A stretch of DNA of 11,301 nucleotides from an uncultured Clostridia bacterium. Its GTDB lineage: Bacteria; Bacillota; Clostridia; Lachnospirales; Lachnospiraceae. Positions 1 through 7,354 of the stretch are shown one piece after another. The translations under genes and the position numbers were made by a program. Below the pieces are notes generated by a model that saw only the letters and a list, made by a program, of their open reading frames with translations, was not told the DNA's origin and made no database searches. The stretch lies in contig CAMOHF010000011.1 in NCBI GenBank assembly GCA_946614685.1, positions 1 to 11,301 on the forward strand. Reading direction: 5' to 3'. How positions within the stretch are numbered: the first letter of the stretch is position 1; each line of letters opens with the position of its first letter.

Positions 1-198
1 CTTCACGGGATCCTCCTTTTGAAGAAGCTCCATCATATAGTCCGTAAAGGCCTGCGGTACGGGAACGGACGGATTACCGATGGAGTAATTGAAGATATTC
101 TCCGCACCGATCTCTGCTGCCTTCTTTGTAGCATAGGTGAAAAACTCACGGATCACGGAACCCTTGCCCGTCATCTCTTTATAAAACTCATTGATCAT
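1..198 (-). CDS. PLP-dependent aminotransferase (class I/II), N-terminal part; runs off the window edge
   Basis: Only the first 66 codons are present; the gene continues beyond position 1. The protein begins MINEFYKEMTGKG and contains YSIGNPSVPVP at about residues 38-48, the substrate-proximal N-terminal signature of fold-type I aminotransferases (aspartate aminotransferase superfamily). The PLP-binding lysine lies outside the window, so substrate cannot be judged. The start is well supported: a GGAGGT ribosome binding site (207-212) sits 8 bases upstream of the ATG, and an extended -10 promoter lies at 232-240. A hairpin terminator at 261-292 separates it from the receiver gene, so it is probably its own transcription unit. 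By family it should be a cytoplasmic enzyme moving an amino group between an amino acid and a 2-oxo acid. Superfamily assignment is fairly sure; specificity is unknown. Confidence 0.8.
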   Translation of the reverse strand, partial: MINEFYKEMTGKGSVIREFFTYATKKAAEIGAENIFNYSIGNPSVPVPQAFTDYMMELLQKEDPVK

Positions 199-231
199 GA
201 TCCTATACCTCCGAAAAAAATACTAAGGCTC

Positions 232-240
232 ATTATAACA
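232..240 (-). promoter_or_regulatory. Extended -10 promoter of the aminotransferase gene
   Basis: The minus strand reads TGTTATAAT: a perfect TATAAT -10 (232-237) with the TG of an extended -10 one base upstream. No good -35 hexamer lies 16-18 bases further up, where the sequence is the AT-rich tail of the preceding terminator. That fits an extended -10 promoter that does not need a -35. The transcript would begin near 225, giving a leader of roughly 27 bases with the GGAGGT site inside it. Confidence 0.65.
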
Positions 241-256
241 CGGAAATCCGTAATAT

Positions 257-297
257 AAAAGAGCCGGGTCTGCTAGGCGGCAGATCCGACTCTTTTT
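257..297 (-). terminator. Rho-independent terminator after the kinase/receiver operon (possibly bidirectional)
   Basis: The arms 261-273 (GAGCCGGGTCTGC) and 280-292 (GCAGATCCGACTC) pair over 13 positions with one mismatch and one G-U pair, around a 6-base loop. On the minus strand the hairpin is followed by TTTTATATT, as expected of a terminator for the receiver gene ending at 407. On the plus strand five Ts follow (293-297), so it could also stop opposite-strand transcription. Confidence 0.8.
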
Positions 298-343
298 GAG
301 GGGAGAGAGGATTCAAATATATGAAAAGCTCTTTACAGTACCT

Positions 344-375
344 ACTATAACAGGAAATTGTGTTCAAATTGTGTT
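344..375 (-). promoter_or_regulatory. Candidate extended -10 promoter with two 10-bp direct repeats upstream
   Basis: The minus strand has TGTTATAGT (344-352), an extended -10 one base from consensus. The plus-strand sequence AAATTGTGTT occurs at 355-364 and again at 366-375, giving an 11-bp period. The repeats sit where a -35 would be, starting about 5 bases upstream of the -10. OmpR-family regulators and similar activators bind direct repeats spaced one helical turn apart; that a regulator binds here is inference. The start would be near 337, upstream of the 261-292 hairpin, so the product could be a short RNA of about 80 bases or a leader. Confidence 0.35.
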
Positions 376-406
376 TTCTTTGTGAATTCTTTCTTCACAG
401 ATCAGA

Positions 407-1177
407 CTACAGTTTGTTGTACTGCTCCTTCACGAAATACTTGTCGATGGAGGAAAGGAGCTGCTCCTGGGAGATATTCTTCAGCAGATATCCTGCAGGC
501 TTTAAGGCCATCACGCGCATGATGGTCTCCTTGTCGCTCTTTCCGGTCAGGAACATAATGGGAATGTCCTTCGAAAACTGCTCGCTTTTCAGCATCTCAT
601 ATACCTGAAGACCGTCCGTTACGGGCATTTCGTAGTCAAGCAGGATGAGATCAACATTGTTTCTGGCAAGCCAGGTGATCGCCTGCATACCCGACCTTGC
701 CATCCCGATCCGATAGTCTTCCTTCAGCCACTCGCGCAAAAGCTGCAGGTAACTCGGATCATCGTCCACAAGCAGAATACTTTTCTTTCTGCTCTCGATC
801 GTATCATCGGACAGCTGATTGTTCAGCTTCTCGATGAAGCGGTTCATATCAAGCGGCCGCTCAAACACCTCCGCCGCAAGATGCGCCGGGATGTAGTTCT
901 CGACCATATCGAGTTCTTCCCTGCTTCCGATGATGATCAGGAGTCTGCCCTTCTCCAGGCAGAGATCCTTCAGATACACCAGTGTATCGACATGTTCATT
1001 CAGTTTTTCGTCCGCATACAGGATCATAATGTCCGCTTCCGCCTGGCGCGCGATCACATCCTTCACCGGAAAGCCGGACTCTACAACCGTGTATTCCTCG
1101 CTTTCAAGATTTGAGATCAGAGCATTCACCATAAATGTCTGCTCATCCCTTATCAGTAGTACTCTGATTCCTTCCAT
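407..1177 (-). CDS. Double-receiver response regulator without output domain
   Basis: A 256-residue cytoplasmic protein made of two receiver domains. The C-terminal one (about 132-250) is canonical: acidic pocket D138-D140, phospho-acceptor D181 in LLDYEMP, switch T211, and conserved Lys K233, though followed by Asn rather than the usual Pro. The N-terminal one (about 4-118) keeps the fold pattern, but the position matching D181 is Y54 and the Lys position is R107, so it should not be phosphorylated. No DNA-binding, GGDEF, EAL or other output domain follows. It begins 3 bases after the stop of the large hybrid kinase, and its ribosome binding site AAGGGGG lies in that gene's last codons, so the two are probably co-transcribed and translationally coupled. 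The likely role is the final phosphate acceptor for the kinase's Hpt domain, acting by protein contact. Family sure; partnership inferred from position. Confidence 0.88.
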   Translation of the reverse strand: MEGIRVLLIRDEQTFMVNALISNLESEEYTVVESGFPVKDVIARQAEADIMILYADEKLNEHVDTLVYLKDLCLEKGRLLIIIGSREELDMVENYIPAHLAAEVFERPLDMNRFIEKLNNQLSDDTIESRKKSILLVDDDPSYLQLLREWLKEDYRIGMARSGMQAITWLARNNVDLILLDYEMPVTDGLQVYEMLKSEQFSKDIPIMFLTGKSDKETIMRVMALKPAGYLLKNISQEQLLSSIDKYFVKEQYNKL

Positions 1178-1180
1178 CTG

Positions 1181-4100
1181 CTATTCCCCCTTCCCGGGTA
1201 CCTGTTCATCCAGGTACGCGGATATTTCCGTCCACTTCAGTCCGTAGACCATATCCGTAAGCGATGCCACCTGCTGTTCCATCGCCTCCGTCAGCTTGTA
1301 TTTTTTAAGCGCCTCAAGCACTGCCACTGCGCTGTCATAATCCATTGCGTCCGCAAGCACCCGCAGCGTATCCGTCGCGTCTGCCCACTGCTTATCCGTG
1401 ATCGGCTCCGTCGTCTGCTTTTCGCCTTCTGTGTCGGCCGGCTTTTCCGCGTGCGCCGTATAAAGTTCCAAAAGCGCATCGGTATCCTTCTTCAACCGCT
1501 CGATATCGGAATCTCCCGCTGCGGCTTCAAGCTCTTCGGCGAGTTTTCCGAGACGTTCGTCTCCGATGATCCTGCCGGAGCTTTTGACCGCATGGACCTC
1601 CACGCGATAGCGATCGATATCTCCGGAGTCAAGCGAATCGCGGATCACCTTCGACCTTGCGGCAATCTCCTGGCGAAACGCCGCGTAGACTCTTTGAAAT
1701 GCTTCCTCGGATCCGCAGTTCTTGACGCCCTTCGCCGAATCAAATCCCATACTCTGCGGTTCCTCCTGCTCCGTATGCTCGTCCGGTGCAGACTCTGACT
1801 TATCCAGGATCACCTTGTCTCTCGGCAGATAGCGGATCAGCATTTCTTCAAGAAGCGCACCGTCGATAGGCTTGGTCAGGTAGTCATCGAAGCCCTTCTT
1901 GATGAATCGCTCCTTCGCTCCGGTGATGGCGTTGGCCGTAAGGCAGACCACCGGTGTGTCGGAATTCACACAGCCTTCCATCTCCTGCAGATGATTCATC
2001 GTTTCGATACCATCCATCACAGGCATTCTGTAGTCCAGGAAGATCAAATCGTACGGCGTATCCTTCATAAGTTTCAAAGCATCCTCTCCCGAGGTTGCCT
2101 CGTCTATGGTAATCTTCGTACGCTTCAGGAGTTCTCTCACCACGATGAGATTCATGGGTGTGTCGTCGACCACCAGGATTTTGGCATCTTCCGCCGTGAA
2201 TCCGTTATGCTTTGCTCTCTTGATCTCGGTGCCGCGCACCACACGGTTTCTGAGCTTTCCGACCAGTTCACTTCCCGTGATCTTCTGTGGCAGGATCACG
2301 GTAAATGTGGAGCCCTTGCCGTAGGTGCTGCTCACCTTGATATCTCCGTGCATTCTGGCAACGAGCTGCTTCGTGATGGCAAGCCCCAGACCGCTTCCTT
2401 CGATACTCCGGTTCTTCTCGATATCCAGTCTTGCAAATTTATCGAAGAGCTTTGAAAGATCTTCCTCCTTGATACCGATGCCGGTATCCATGACGGAAAA
2501 CTCCAGGTCAAGATCCCTGTCCCCATGCTGTGTGAAGTTGACGGAGAGCGTAACGCTTCCCTCTTTGGTATACTTGACCGCGTTGTTTAAAAGGTTGAGC
2601 AGTATCTGACGGATCCTTGCCTCGTCTCCGTAAAGTCTGTCCGGCAGCTTCGGATCGATGTTGTGATGGAAGGAAAGTCCCTTTTGGTCCGTCTTCACAC
2701 GGATCATACCGATGACGTCCGTGACTAAGGTCGACATCTGGTACTCCTCCTCCACAATCTCGATGCTTCCCGCCTCGATCTTGGAGAAATCCAGGATATC
2801 ATTGATCAGCGAGAGCAGCGTTTTGCCCGCACCCTCAATGGTCTTCGCGTACTCGATGATCCTGTCGTCATTGCTTTCCCTGAGGATCATCTCATCCATG
2901 CCGAGCACCGCATTGATGGGTGTTCGGATCTCATGAGACATATTGGCGAGGAAGTTACTCATGGCCTCGCTTGCCGCAAGGGCCTTTTGTTCCTCGTATT
3001 TTGCCAGCTGTGTGGCCTTCAGAATGCTGATAAATTCATTCTGGTTGATCGGATTGGAGAAGTAGAATCCCTGCAGATAGTCTACGCCGAACTCCGCGGC
3101 CAGATCGATCTGATGGCGATTCTCCACACCCGAGATCAGAATCTTTCGATCCATGCGCTTGATCATATCCACGGTGCTCTCCATCACCACACGACCGTTC
3201 TTGGTGCGCTCAGCTTCCCAGAGAATGGATCTGTCGATCTTCACACAGTCGATATCTAATGCAAATACGGAATGTACATTGGAATAGCCGATACCGTAAT
3301 CATCCACCGAGAAGCGGAAGCCCTTGGTACGAAGAGTCTCCACGAAGATTCGCAGTGTCTCGAAATCGGTTGTCGCTGCCGACTCCGTGATCTCAAAGCT
3401 GATCTTGGAAGGAGAAATATCGTACTGGGACACGATCTGCATGATGCGTTCCGCATAATTTGCCTGCATGCACTGGATCACGGACAGGTTGACGTTTAAG
3501 GTTTCGATACCCAGCTCCACGGGAATACCGCTGTTTAAGAACTTGCAGACCTCCTCGAGTGCATAGTCACCCAAGGCAAAGATCAAACCGTTTCGTTCGA
3601 CGATTCCCAAAAACTCCTCGGGATAGATATCTCCTAAGGTCGGGTCATGCAAACGAAGCAGTGCCTCGCCGGCACAGATGGAATTGTCCTTCGTCCTGTA
3701 GATCGGCTGGTAGTACACTTCAAAGCGATGGTTGTCAAGACCCTCGGTAACCGCGCGCTCCACCTGACTCCTTCGCATGATGAAGTTTAAGTTCTTGCCG
3801 AAATAGATGTCATCCTCCATCCGTCGATCCGCCGGAAGAGGACTGTTGATCAGCATCATGATGTCCTTCATGCCGTGGAGATCCGTCGGAATCTCCGCAC
3901 AGAATACCGCGGCGTGGAACACGGCCTCACGATCCTGAAAGGACCAACTGTAGTGGAAGCGGTTGTGGATCATGCGGGCGATTTTTAAGTTCTCCTCCTT
4001 GTCGTCGCTCTCGCTGATGATGACAAAGGTTCCCGTACCGATATAGTAAATGTTGTGCCGCTTCACAAGTGTCGAAAGATAGGCTGCCGTGATTTCCGTC

Positions 4101-4942
4101 AGTTTTTCGATATTCGCAGGGCCGACCATCTGCATCATGCTTGAGGGATTCTGCATCTTCACACAGATCAGATGGAAGGACTGACGCACGCTCAAGTTTC
4201 TCTGAATATCCTGCGTCAGTGCCGCATGATTGTAAATTCCGGTTCTTGGATCTCTTCTTCCCTCTTCACTCTCGATGGTGATCATGATACCCGTCATGGC
4301 GATGGCTTCGGCAAAAAGCTCCGTGCGCATCATATAGATCAGCTGGATCACGGTACCCACGGAAACCACGGTAAAATAGTAAATCATAACCCTCTTCACC
4401 CTGCGTGTGATCGCTTTCCAGTAGAAGAGGACCATCGAAACCGCAAAGAGGAAATAAATGAGGCTGACGACGTAGATCACATACTCTCCCCAGGTTCTCG
4501 TGAACTCCCTCGTGTCTGTGAAATAATATACACAGTCCTTAAACGGAGTCATGAACACCAGAACAAGACAAATATACATGGGGAATTCATAGAGCAGTCT
4601 CCATTTTTTGCGAAGTCGGTAATGCGCACCTGTGACATTGGCCACATAGAAACAAAACAGCGGCGCTAAATGCGCGTGAAACAGAAAGTAGACAAACCTT
4701 GCTCCCTTTGCGAACATGAAAGCCGTATCCGATTCCAGGAGAAAGGGTTTGGTCAGTGTGCTGACAAAATTGCAGACTGCCGCTATCAGAATGTTGGTTA
4801 CGATCGCCAAAAATAACCGGTTCTGAAGTTTCTCCGGTTTCGATCGCATCATGGTATAAAAGATACAGGAAATGCAAACGAAGATGGTGCACACCTGGAA
4901 GCCTGCGCCATCGATTATCTGCGGGATGGAATACTCTACCAT
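1181..4942 (-). CDS. Membrane-bound EAL / hybrid histidine kinase (7TM-GGDEF*-EAL-HisKA-HATPase-REC-Hpt)
   Basis: A 1253-residue signalling protein. About seven hydrophobic helices span residues 14-224. A degenerate GGDEF domain follows (about 229-370; RDPRTGIYN is kept, GGDEF is GTGTF at 302-306), then an EAL domain (about 395-640): EAL at 426-428, N485, E517, D547-D548, K568 and Q624 are present, but the first Glu of EGVE is S604. A short linker (641-663) leads to HisKA with H670 in SHEIRTP, then an ATPase domain (N787, DTGIGI 819-824, GSGLGLA 849-855), a receiver (D926-D927, D970, T1002, K1024), an Hpt domain with H1117 in HAVKSS, and a helical tail to 1253. All four kinase/relay modules look intact. 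By family it autophosphorylates H670 and passes phosphate to D970 and H1117, probably then to the adjacent double receiver. The membrane signal is unknown. The ATG follows a G-rich AAGGGGGG site. Confidence 0.92.
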   Translation of the reverse strand: MVEYSIPQIIDGAGFQVCTIFVCISCIFYTMMRSKPEKLQNRLFLAIVTNILIAAVCNFVSTLTKPFLLESDTAFMFAKGARFVYFLFHAHLAPLFCFYVANVTGAHYRLRKKWRLLYEFPMYICLVLVFMTPFKDCVYYFTDTREFTRTWGEYVIYVVSLIYFLFAVSMVLFYWKAITRRVKRVMIYYFTVVSVGTVIQLIYMMRTELFAEAIAMTGIMITIESEEGRRDPRTGIYNHAALTQDIQRNLSVRQSFHLICVKMQNPSSMMQMVGPANIEKLTEITAAYLSTLVKRHNIYYIGTGTFVIISESDDKEENLKIARMIHNRFHYSWSFQDREAVFHAAVFCAEIPTDLHGMKDIMMLINSPLPADRRMEDDIYFGKNLNFIMRRSQVERAVTEGLDNHRFEVYYQPIYRTKDNSICAGEALLRLHDPTLGDIYPEEFLGIVERNGLIFALGDYALEEVCKFLNSGIPVELGIETLNVNLSVIQCMQANYAERIMQIVSQYDISPSKISFEITESAATTDFETLRIFVETLRTKGFRFSVDDYGIGYSNVHSVFALDIDCVKIDRSILWEAERTKNGRVVMESTVDMIKRMDRKILISGVENRHQIDLAAEFGVDYLQGFYFSNPINQNEFISILKATQLAKYEEQKALAASEAMSNFLANMSHEIRTPINAVLGMDEMILRESNDDRIIEYAKTIEGAGKTLLSLINDILDFSKIEAGSIEIVEEEYQMSTLVTDVIGMIRVKTDQKGLSFHHNIDPKLPDRLYGDEARIRQILLNLLNNAVKYTKEGSVTLSVNFTQHGDRDLDLEFSVMDTGIGIKEEDLSKLFDKFARLDIEKNRSIEGSGLGLAITKQLVARMHGDIKVSSTYGKGSTFTVILPQKITGSELVGKLRNRVVRGTEIKRAKHNGFTAEDAKILVVDDTPMNLIVVRELLKRTKITIDEATSGEDALKLMKDTPYDLIFLDYRMPVMDGIETMNHLQEMEGCVNSDTPVVCLTANAITGAKERFIKKGFDDYLTKPIDGALLEEMLIRYLPRDKVILDKSESAPDEHTEQEEPQSMGFDSAKGVKNCGSEEAFQRVYAAFRQEIAARSKVIRDSLDSGDIDRYRVEVHAVKSSGRIIGDERLGKLAEELEAAAGDSDIERLKKDTDALLELYTAHAEKPADTEGEKQTTEPITDKQWADATDTLRVLADAMDYDSAVAVLEALKKYKLTEAMEQQVASLTDMVYGLKWTEISAYLDEQVPGKGE

Positions 4943-4973
4943 AGTCCCCCCTTACCTTCTATGTCAACAGATA

Positions 4974-5010
4974 AGTATATTTTACACCATATTGGTAGGA
5001 ATTACCATAT
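4974..5010 (-). promoter_or_regulatory. Possible promoter/operator of the hybrid kinase operon
   Basis: The 108-base gap between the fumarase beta gene and the kinase gene holds AT-rich -10-like hexamers on the minus strand: TAAAAT (4979-4984) and TATACT (4974-4979). No convincing -35 is present; the best at a 17-base spacing is TGGTAA. An imperfect inverted repeat, ATATTGGTA (4989-4997) against TACCATAT (5003-5010), overlaps the -35 region and could be an operator. No intrinsic terminator with a T-tract is seen after the fumarase gene, so read-through from the fumarase operon is the alternative. Confidence 0.3.
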
Positions 5011-5035
5011 TTTCTTGCATCGTGAAGGCGTGAAC

Positions 5036-5047
5036 GGGATGCATCCC
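5036..5047. repeat. 12-bp perfect palindrome GGGATGCATCCC just past fumarase beta
   Basis: GGGATGCATCCC is fully self-complementary and starts 3 bases after the beta subunit stop codon. Next to it the plus strand has CGTGAA twice (5021-5026 and 5029-5034). The palindrome is not followed by a T-tract, so it is not a standard intrinsic terminator. It may be a protein site, part of a 3' structure, or chance. Confidence 0.4.
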
Positions 5048-5050
5048 TTA

Positions 5051-5629
5051 TTATTTACGTGATGCAAGATAATCCTCGACTGCGGTTTCGTAGAGATTGT
5101 TGCCGAGGGAGTCGATGACTACGACGGCGGGAAAGTCGCGGACTTCCATCTTGCGGATGGCCTCGGTTCCGAGATCATCGTAGGCGATCACTTCCGATGC
5201 GACGATGCACTTGGAAAGAAGCGCACCTGCACCTCCGGTGGCTGCGAAATATACGCATCCGTTTCTCACAACCGCCTCGCGCACTTCCGGACTTCTCTTT
5301 CCCTTACCGATCATGCCTGTAAGTCCCATGTCCAGAAGCATCGGGGTATACTTGTCCATACGGCTCGCTGTGGTGGGGCCTGCGGATCCGATCACATGGC
5401 CCTCGGGTGCGGGCGTCGGTCCGAGGTAGTAGATGGCCTGGTTTCTGATATCAAAGGGTAGTGCGGCCCGCTTTGCCTCCTCGCTGTCTGCGGCGAGGAC
5501 CGCCTCGTACATCCTCTTATGCGCAGCGTCTCTGGCGCTATACACCGTTCCGCTTAAATACACGTAGTCCCCTGCGCGTAATTCTTTCAATTCTTCTTTG
5601 TCAAATGGGATCTGAATCTTTTTATTCAT
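5051..5629 (-). CDS. Class I (iron-sulfur) fumarate hydratase, beta subunit
   Basis: A 192-residue protein of the Fe-S hydro-lyase, tartrate/fumarate type, beta-region family, matching the usual length of a stand-alone beta subunit. Recognisable motifs are ARDAAHKR (32-39), SAGPTTASRMD (82-92), GKGKRS (108-113), AATGGAGALL (129-138) and DLGTEAI (152-158). It pairs with the alpha subunit to hydrate fumarate to L-malate reversibly in the cytoplasm; the beta chain supplies substrate-binding residues while alpha holds the 4Fe-4S cluster. The alpha gene is the first of this operon, with a membrane-protein gene between them. The start has a GGAG site in the 14-base gap after that gene. The L-tartrate dehydratase beta chain is very similar and cannot be excluded from sequence reading alone, but fumarase is the more common role in such anaerobes. 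Confidence 0.88.
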   Translation of the reverse strand: MNKKIQIPFDKEELKELRAGDYVYLSGTVYSARDAAHKRMYEAVLAADSEEAKRAALPFDIRNQAIYYLGPTPAPEGHVIGSAGPTTASRMDKYTPMLLDMGLTGMIGKGKRSPEVREAVVRNGCVYFAATGGAGALLSKCIVASEVIAYDDLGTEAIRKMEVRDFPAVVVIDSLGNNLYETAVEDYLASRK

Positions 5630-5643
5630 AGTTTTTTCTCCGT

Positions 5644-7347
5644 TTAATATGTCAAGAGGTAGCCGCCTAAAGACAGGCTCTTCACTTGGTGTGTGTCTTC
5701 GCTAAAGGAAAACCGAATGTTTGTGACAACCAATGTACCGCCGCTGGTCTTCACGTTGTAGGGCAGGATCCTCGGTTCGCTCTCCTTCATCATCTTGTTG
5801 ACAAGGTCTCTTAAGTCCGCCGTGACGGTGCCGCCGGAATAGTCGATCGCGAAGGTGGATAGTCCGCTTTCCGTATACACCTCATCCGACTTGGAATATG
5901 CGTCAATCTCGTAGAGATACTTTGCGCCTTCAATGGGAATGGCATTCCCATCCGACTTACTGTATGCGCTGGCGTATGACCAGATCTCCGTATACCCTGT
6001 ATTGTCGTCAGACCACGGATCATCCACGGATAACGTTTCTGCGAGGGTTTCATAGTCCGCGCGGTTTTCCAGATAAGGTCTTCCGTTGATATTGCGGCTT
6101 AAGATGCGGTAAGCCCCGCGGGCCTCGCTGTATCGTTCCTCCGCAAGTGCCTCCTCAAACCGTGCCTTCTGTGACCGATAAACCGTCCATTCCACGTTTG
6201 TAACGGGGCACAGAACCGCAAAAAAGTAGACAATGATCGCTGCAAAGATAAGACCTTCGTAGGCCTCGTGCAGCTTCGGTTTCTCCCCGCCGGTGCATTT
6301 TCTGATCACAAATACAATCGGTTCCCAGAAAATGTAGATCAACTGTGCGATGATAAACCACACGCCGACCACGCGATCCTCCGTTGCGCCGTAATTCAAA
6401 ATCCTGACGCCGACGCAGTAGATCTCAAGCAGAATAAAGGGCGCATAAATGTACTTCATATACTTGATGATCTTGTCGTACAGCCCCTCTTCCTTCTCCT
6501 TATCCCGGTAGGCATAAGCCGCAGTCCACACGCAAACCCCGAGGCAAAACAAGGTTGCACAGATCTCGAAGACCTCGTTGCTCGGGAAGTCGCTGATAAA
6601 AAGGATCTTCAGCATATAAAGGTAGATCATGGCCGTCGCCGCAAGGACGATGGGCATCATGGCGTAGCAGATCAATCCTCTGACAAACTTTGTCTTCTCC
6701 TGCTCGGACTCCGACAGGCAGATCAGCGCAAAAGGAAGATAAACAAATCCGCACAGAAGTACCTCGACATATCCGAATACACTCCAGTTGTTGATTCTAA
6801 GGATCAATGCGTCAAAGATCCAGACAAGAAGCAGTGCGCCGATATTCAGGATGAAGAAGATCGAAAAAAATTTGCAGACGGAAATCACCAGGCGTACCAT
6901 GTACTCCGGAAAGCTTGCATTGCTTTCCTTCACCAGTTGAACGAAGGCTGTACCTGCAAGGATCATCAGATACAGACCCGCTCCGGTCGCAAGATAGTAG
7001 CCTGTCCGCATCTCACCGGAAGTATAATTGCTTGCATCGATATCCTTCACTGACAGGATGCTTATCAGCACATCCCACCCAATGGCGATGAAGAGACCGG
7101 CCACATAACCGATGAGGAGTTCCGAAAGACTCCGGTTTTTCGCTTTCCAAATCGTCTCGATATGGAAAGCCGCGACCATCGTCATTCCCAGGATGACAAA
7201 GATATCGCTGTCCGAACTTCCCGACTCGTTCCAGATAATATAGAATACGCTCAGGATCATGCCGATCGCGATGGTGACGGTATAGCGCTTTAGAATCGCC
7301 AGATAATCCCGCCGTTGTTCGTCAAAAAAATCTCTGATCTTGCCCAT
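5644..7347 (-). CDS. DUF4153-type polytopic membrane protein
   Basis: A 567-residue membrane protein. About eleven hydrophobic helices lie between residues 22 and 383, and a soluble C-terminal region of about 180 residues follows. It resembles the DUF4153 family: the segment VGVRILNYGATEDR (312-325) followed by a helix matches that family's conserved Arg-x-x-x-Tyr-Gly-x-Thr-Glu core, and the stretch from CPVTNVEW (380-387) through SQKARFEEAL (392-401) matches its post-membrane region. The molecular function of the family is not established, to my knowledge. The tail contains AYSKSD twice (461-466 and 483-488). The gene sits between the two fumarase subunits with gaps of 12 and 14 bases, and its ribosome binding site AAGGAGG (7355-7361) overlaps the alpha stop codon, so it is surely in the same transcript. 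A link to fumarate or malate transport is possible but unsupported by any motif I can see. Confidence 0.78.
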   Translation of the reverse strand: MGKIRDFFDEQRRDYLAILKRYTVTIAIGMILSVFYIIWNESGSSDSDIFVILGMTMVAAFHIETIWKAKNRSLSELLIGYVAGLFIAIGWDVLISILSVKDIDASNYTSGEMRTGYYLATGAGLYLMILAGTAFVQLVKESNASFPEYMVRLVISVCKFFSIFFILNIGALLLVWIFDALILRINNWSVFGYVEVLLCGFVYLPFALICLSESEQEKTKFVRGLICYAMMPIVLAATAMIYLYMLKILFISDFPSNEVFEICATLFCLGVCVWTAAYAYRDKEKEEGLYDKIIKYMKYIYAPFILLEIYCVGVRILNYGATEDRVVGVWFIIAQLIYIFWEPIVFVIRKCTGGEKPKLHEAYEGLIFAAIIVYFFAVLCPVTNVEWTVYRSQKARFEEALAEERYSEARGAYRILSRNINGRPYLENRADYETLAETLSVDDPWSDDNTGYTEIWSYASAYSKSDGNAIPIEGAKYLYEIDAYSKSDEVYTESGLSTFAIDYSGGTVTADLRDLVNKMMKESEPRILPYNVKTSGGTLVVTNIRFSFSEDTHQVKSLSLGGYLLTY

Positions 7348-7354
7348 AGGTAAT

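Noticed and set aside
19..258. Plus-strand open frame of 79 codons at the left edge
   Set aside because: It overlaps the recognisable minus-strand aminotransferase start and runs across that gene's promoter. No ribosome site supports it.
4939..4968. Perfect TTGACA (4963-4968, minus strand) followed 18 bases later by TATGGT
   Set aside because: The -10-like hexamer overlaps the kinase ATG, so transcription would begin inside the gene and lose the start codon. Probably chance, though a shorter product from an internal start cannot be excluded.
6268..7053. Plus-strand open frame (261 codons) opposite the DUF4153 gene
   Set aside because: The minus-strand frame has clear membrane helices, a good ribosome site and operon spacing. 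The plus-strand product is rich in His and Asp with no recognisable motif.
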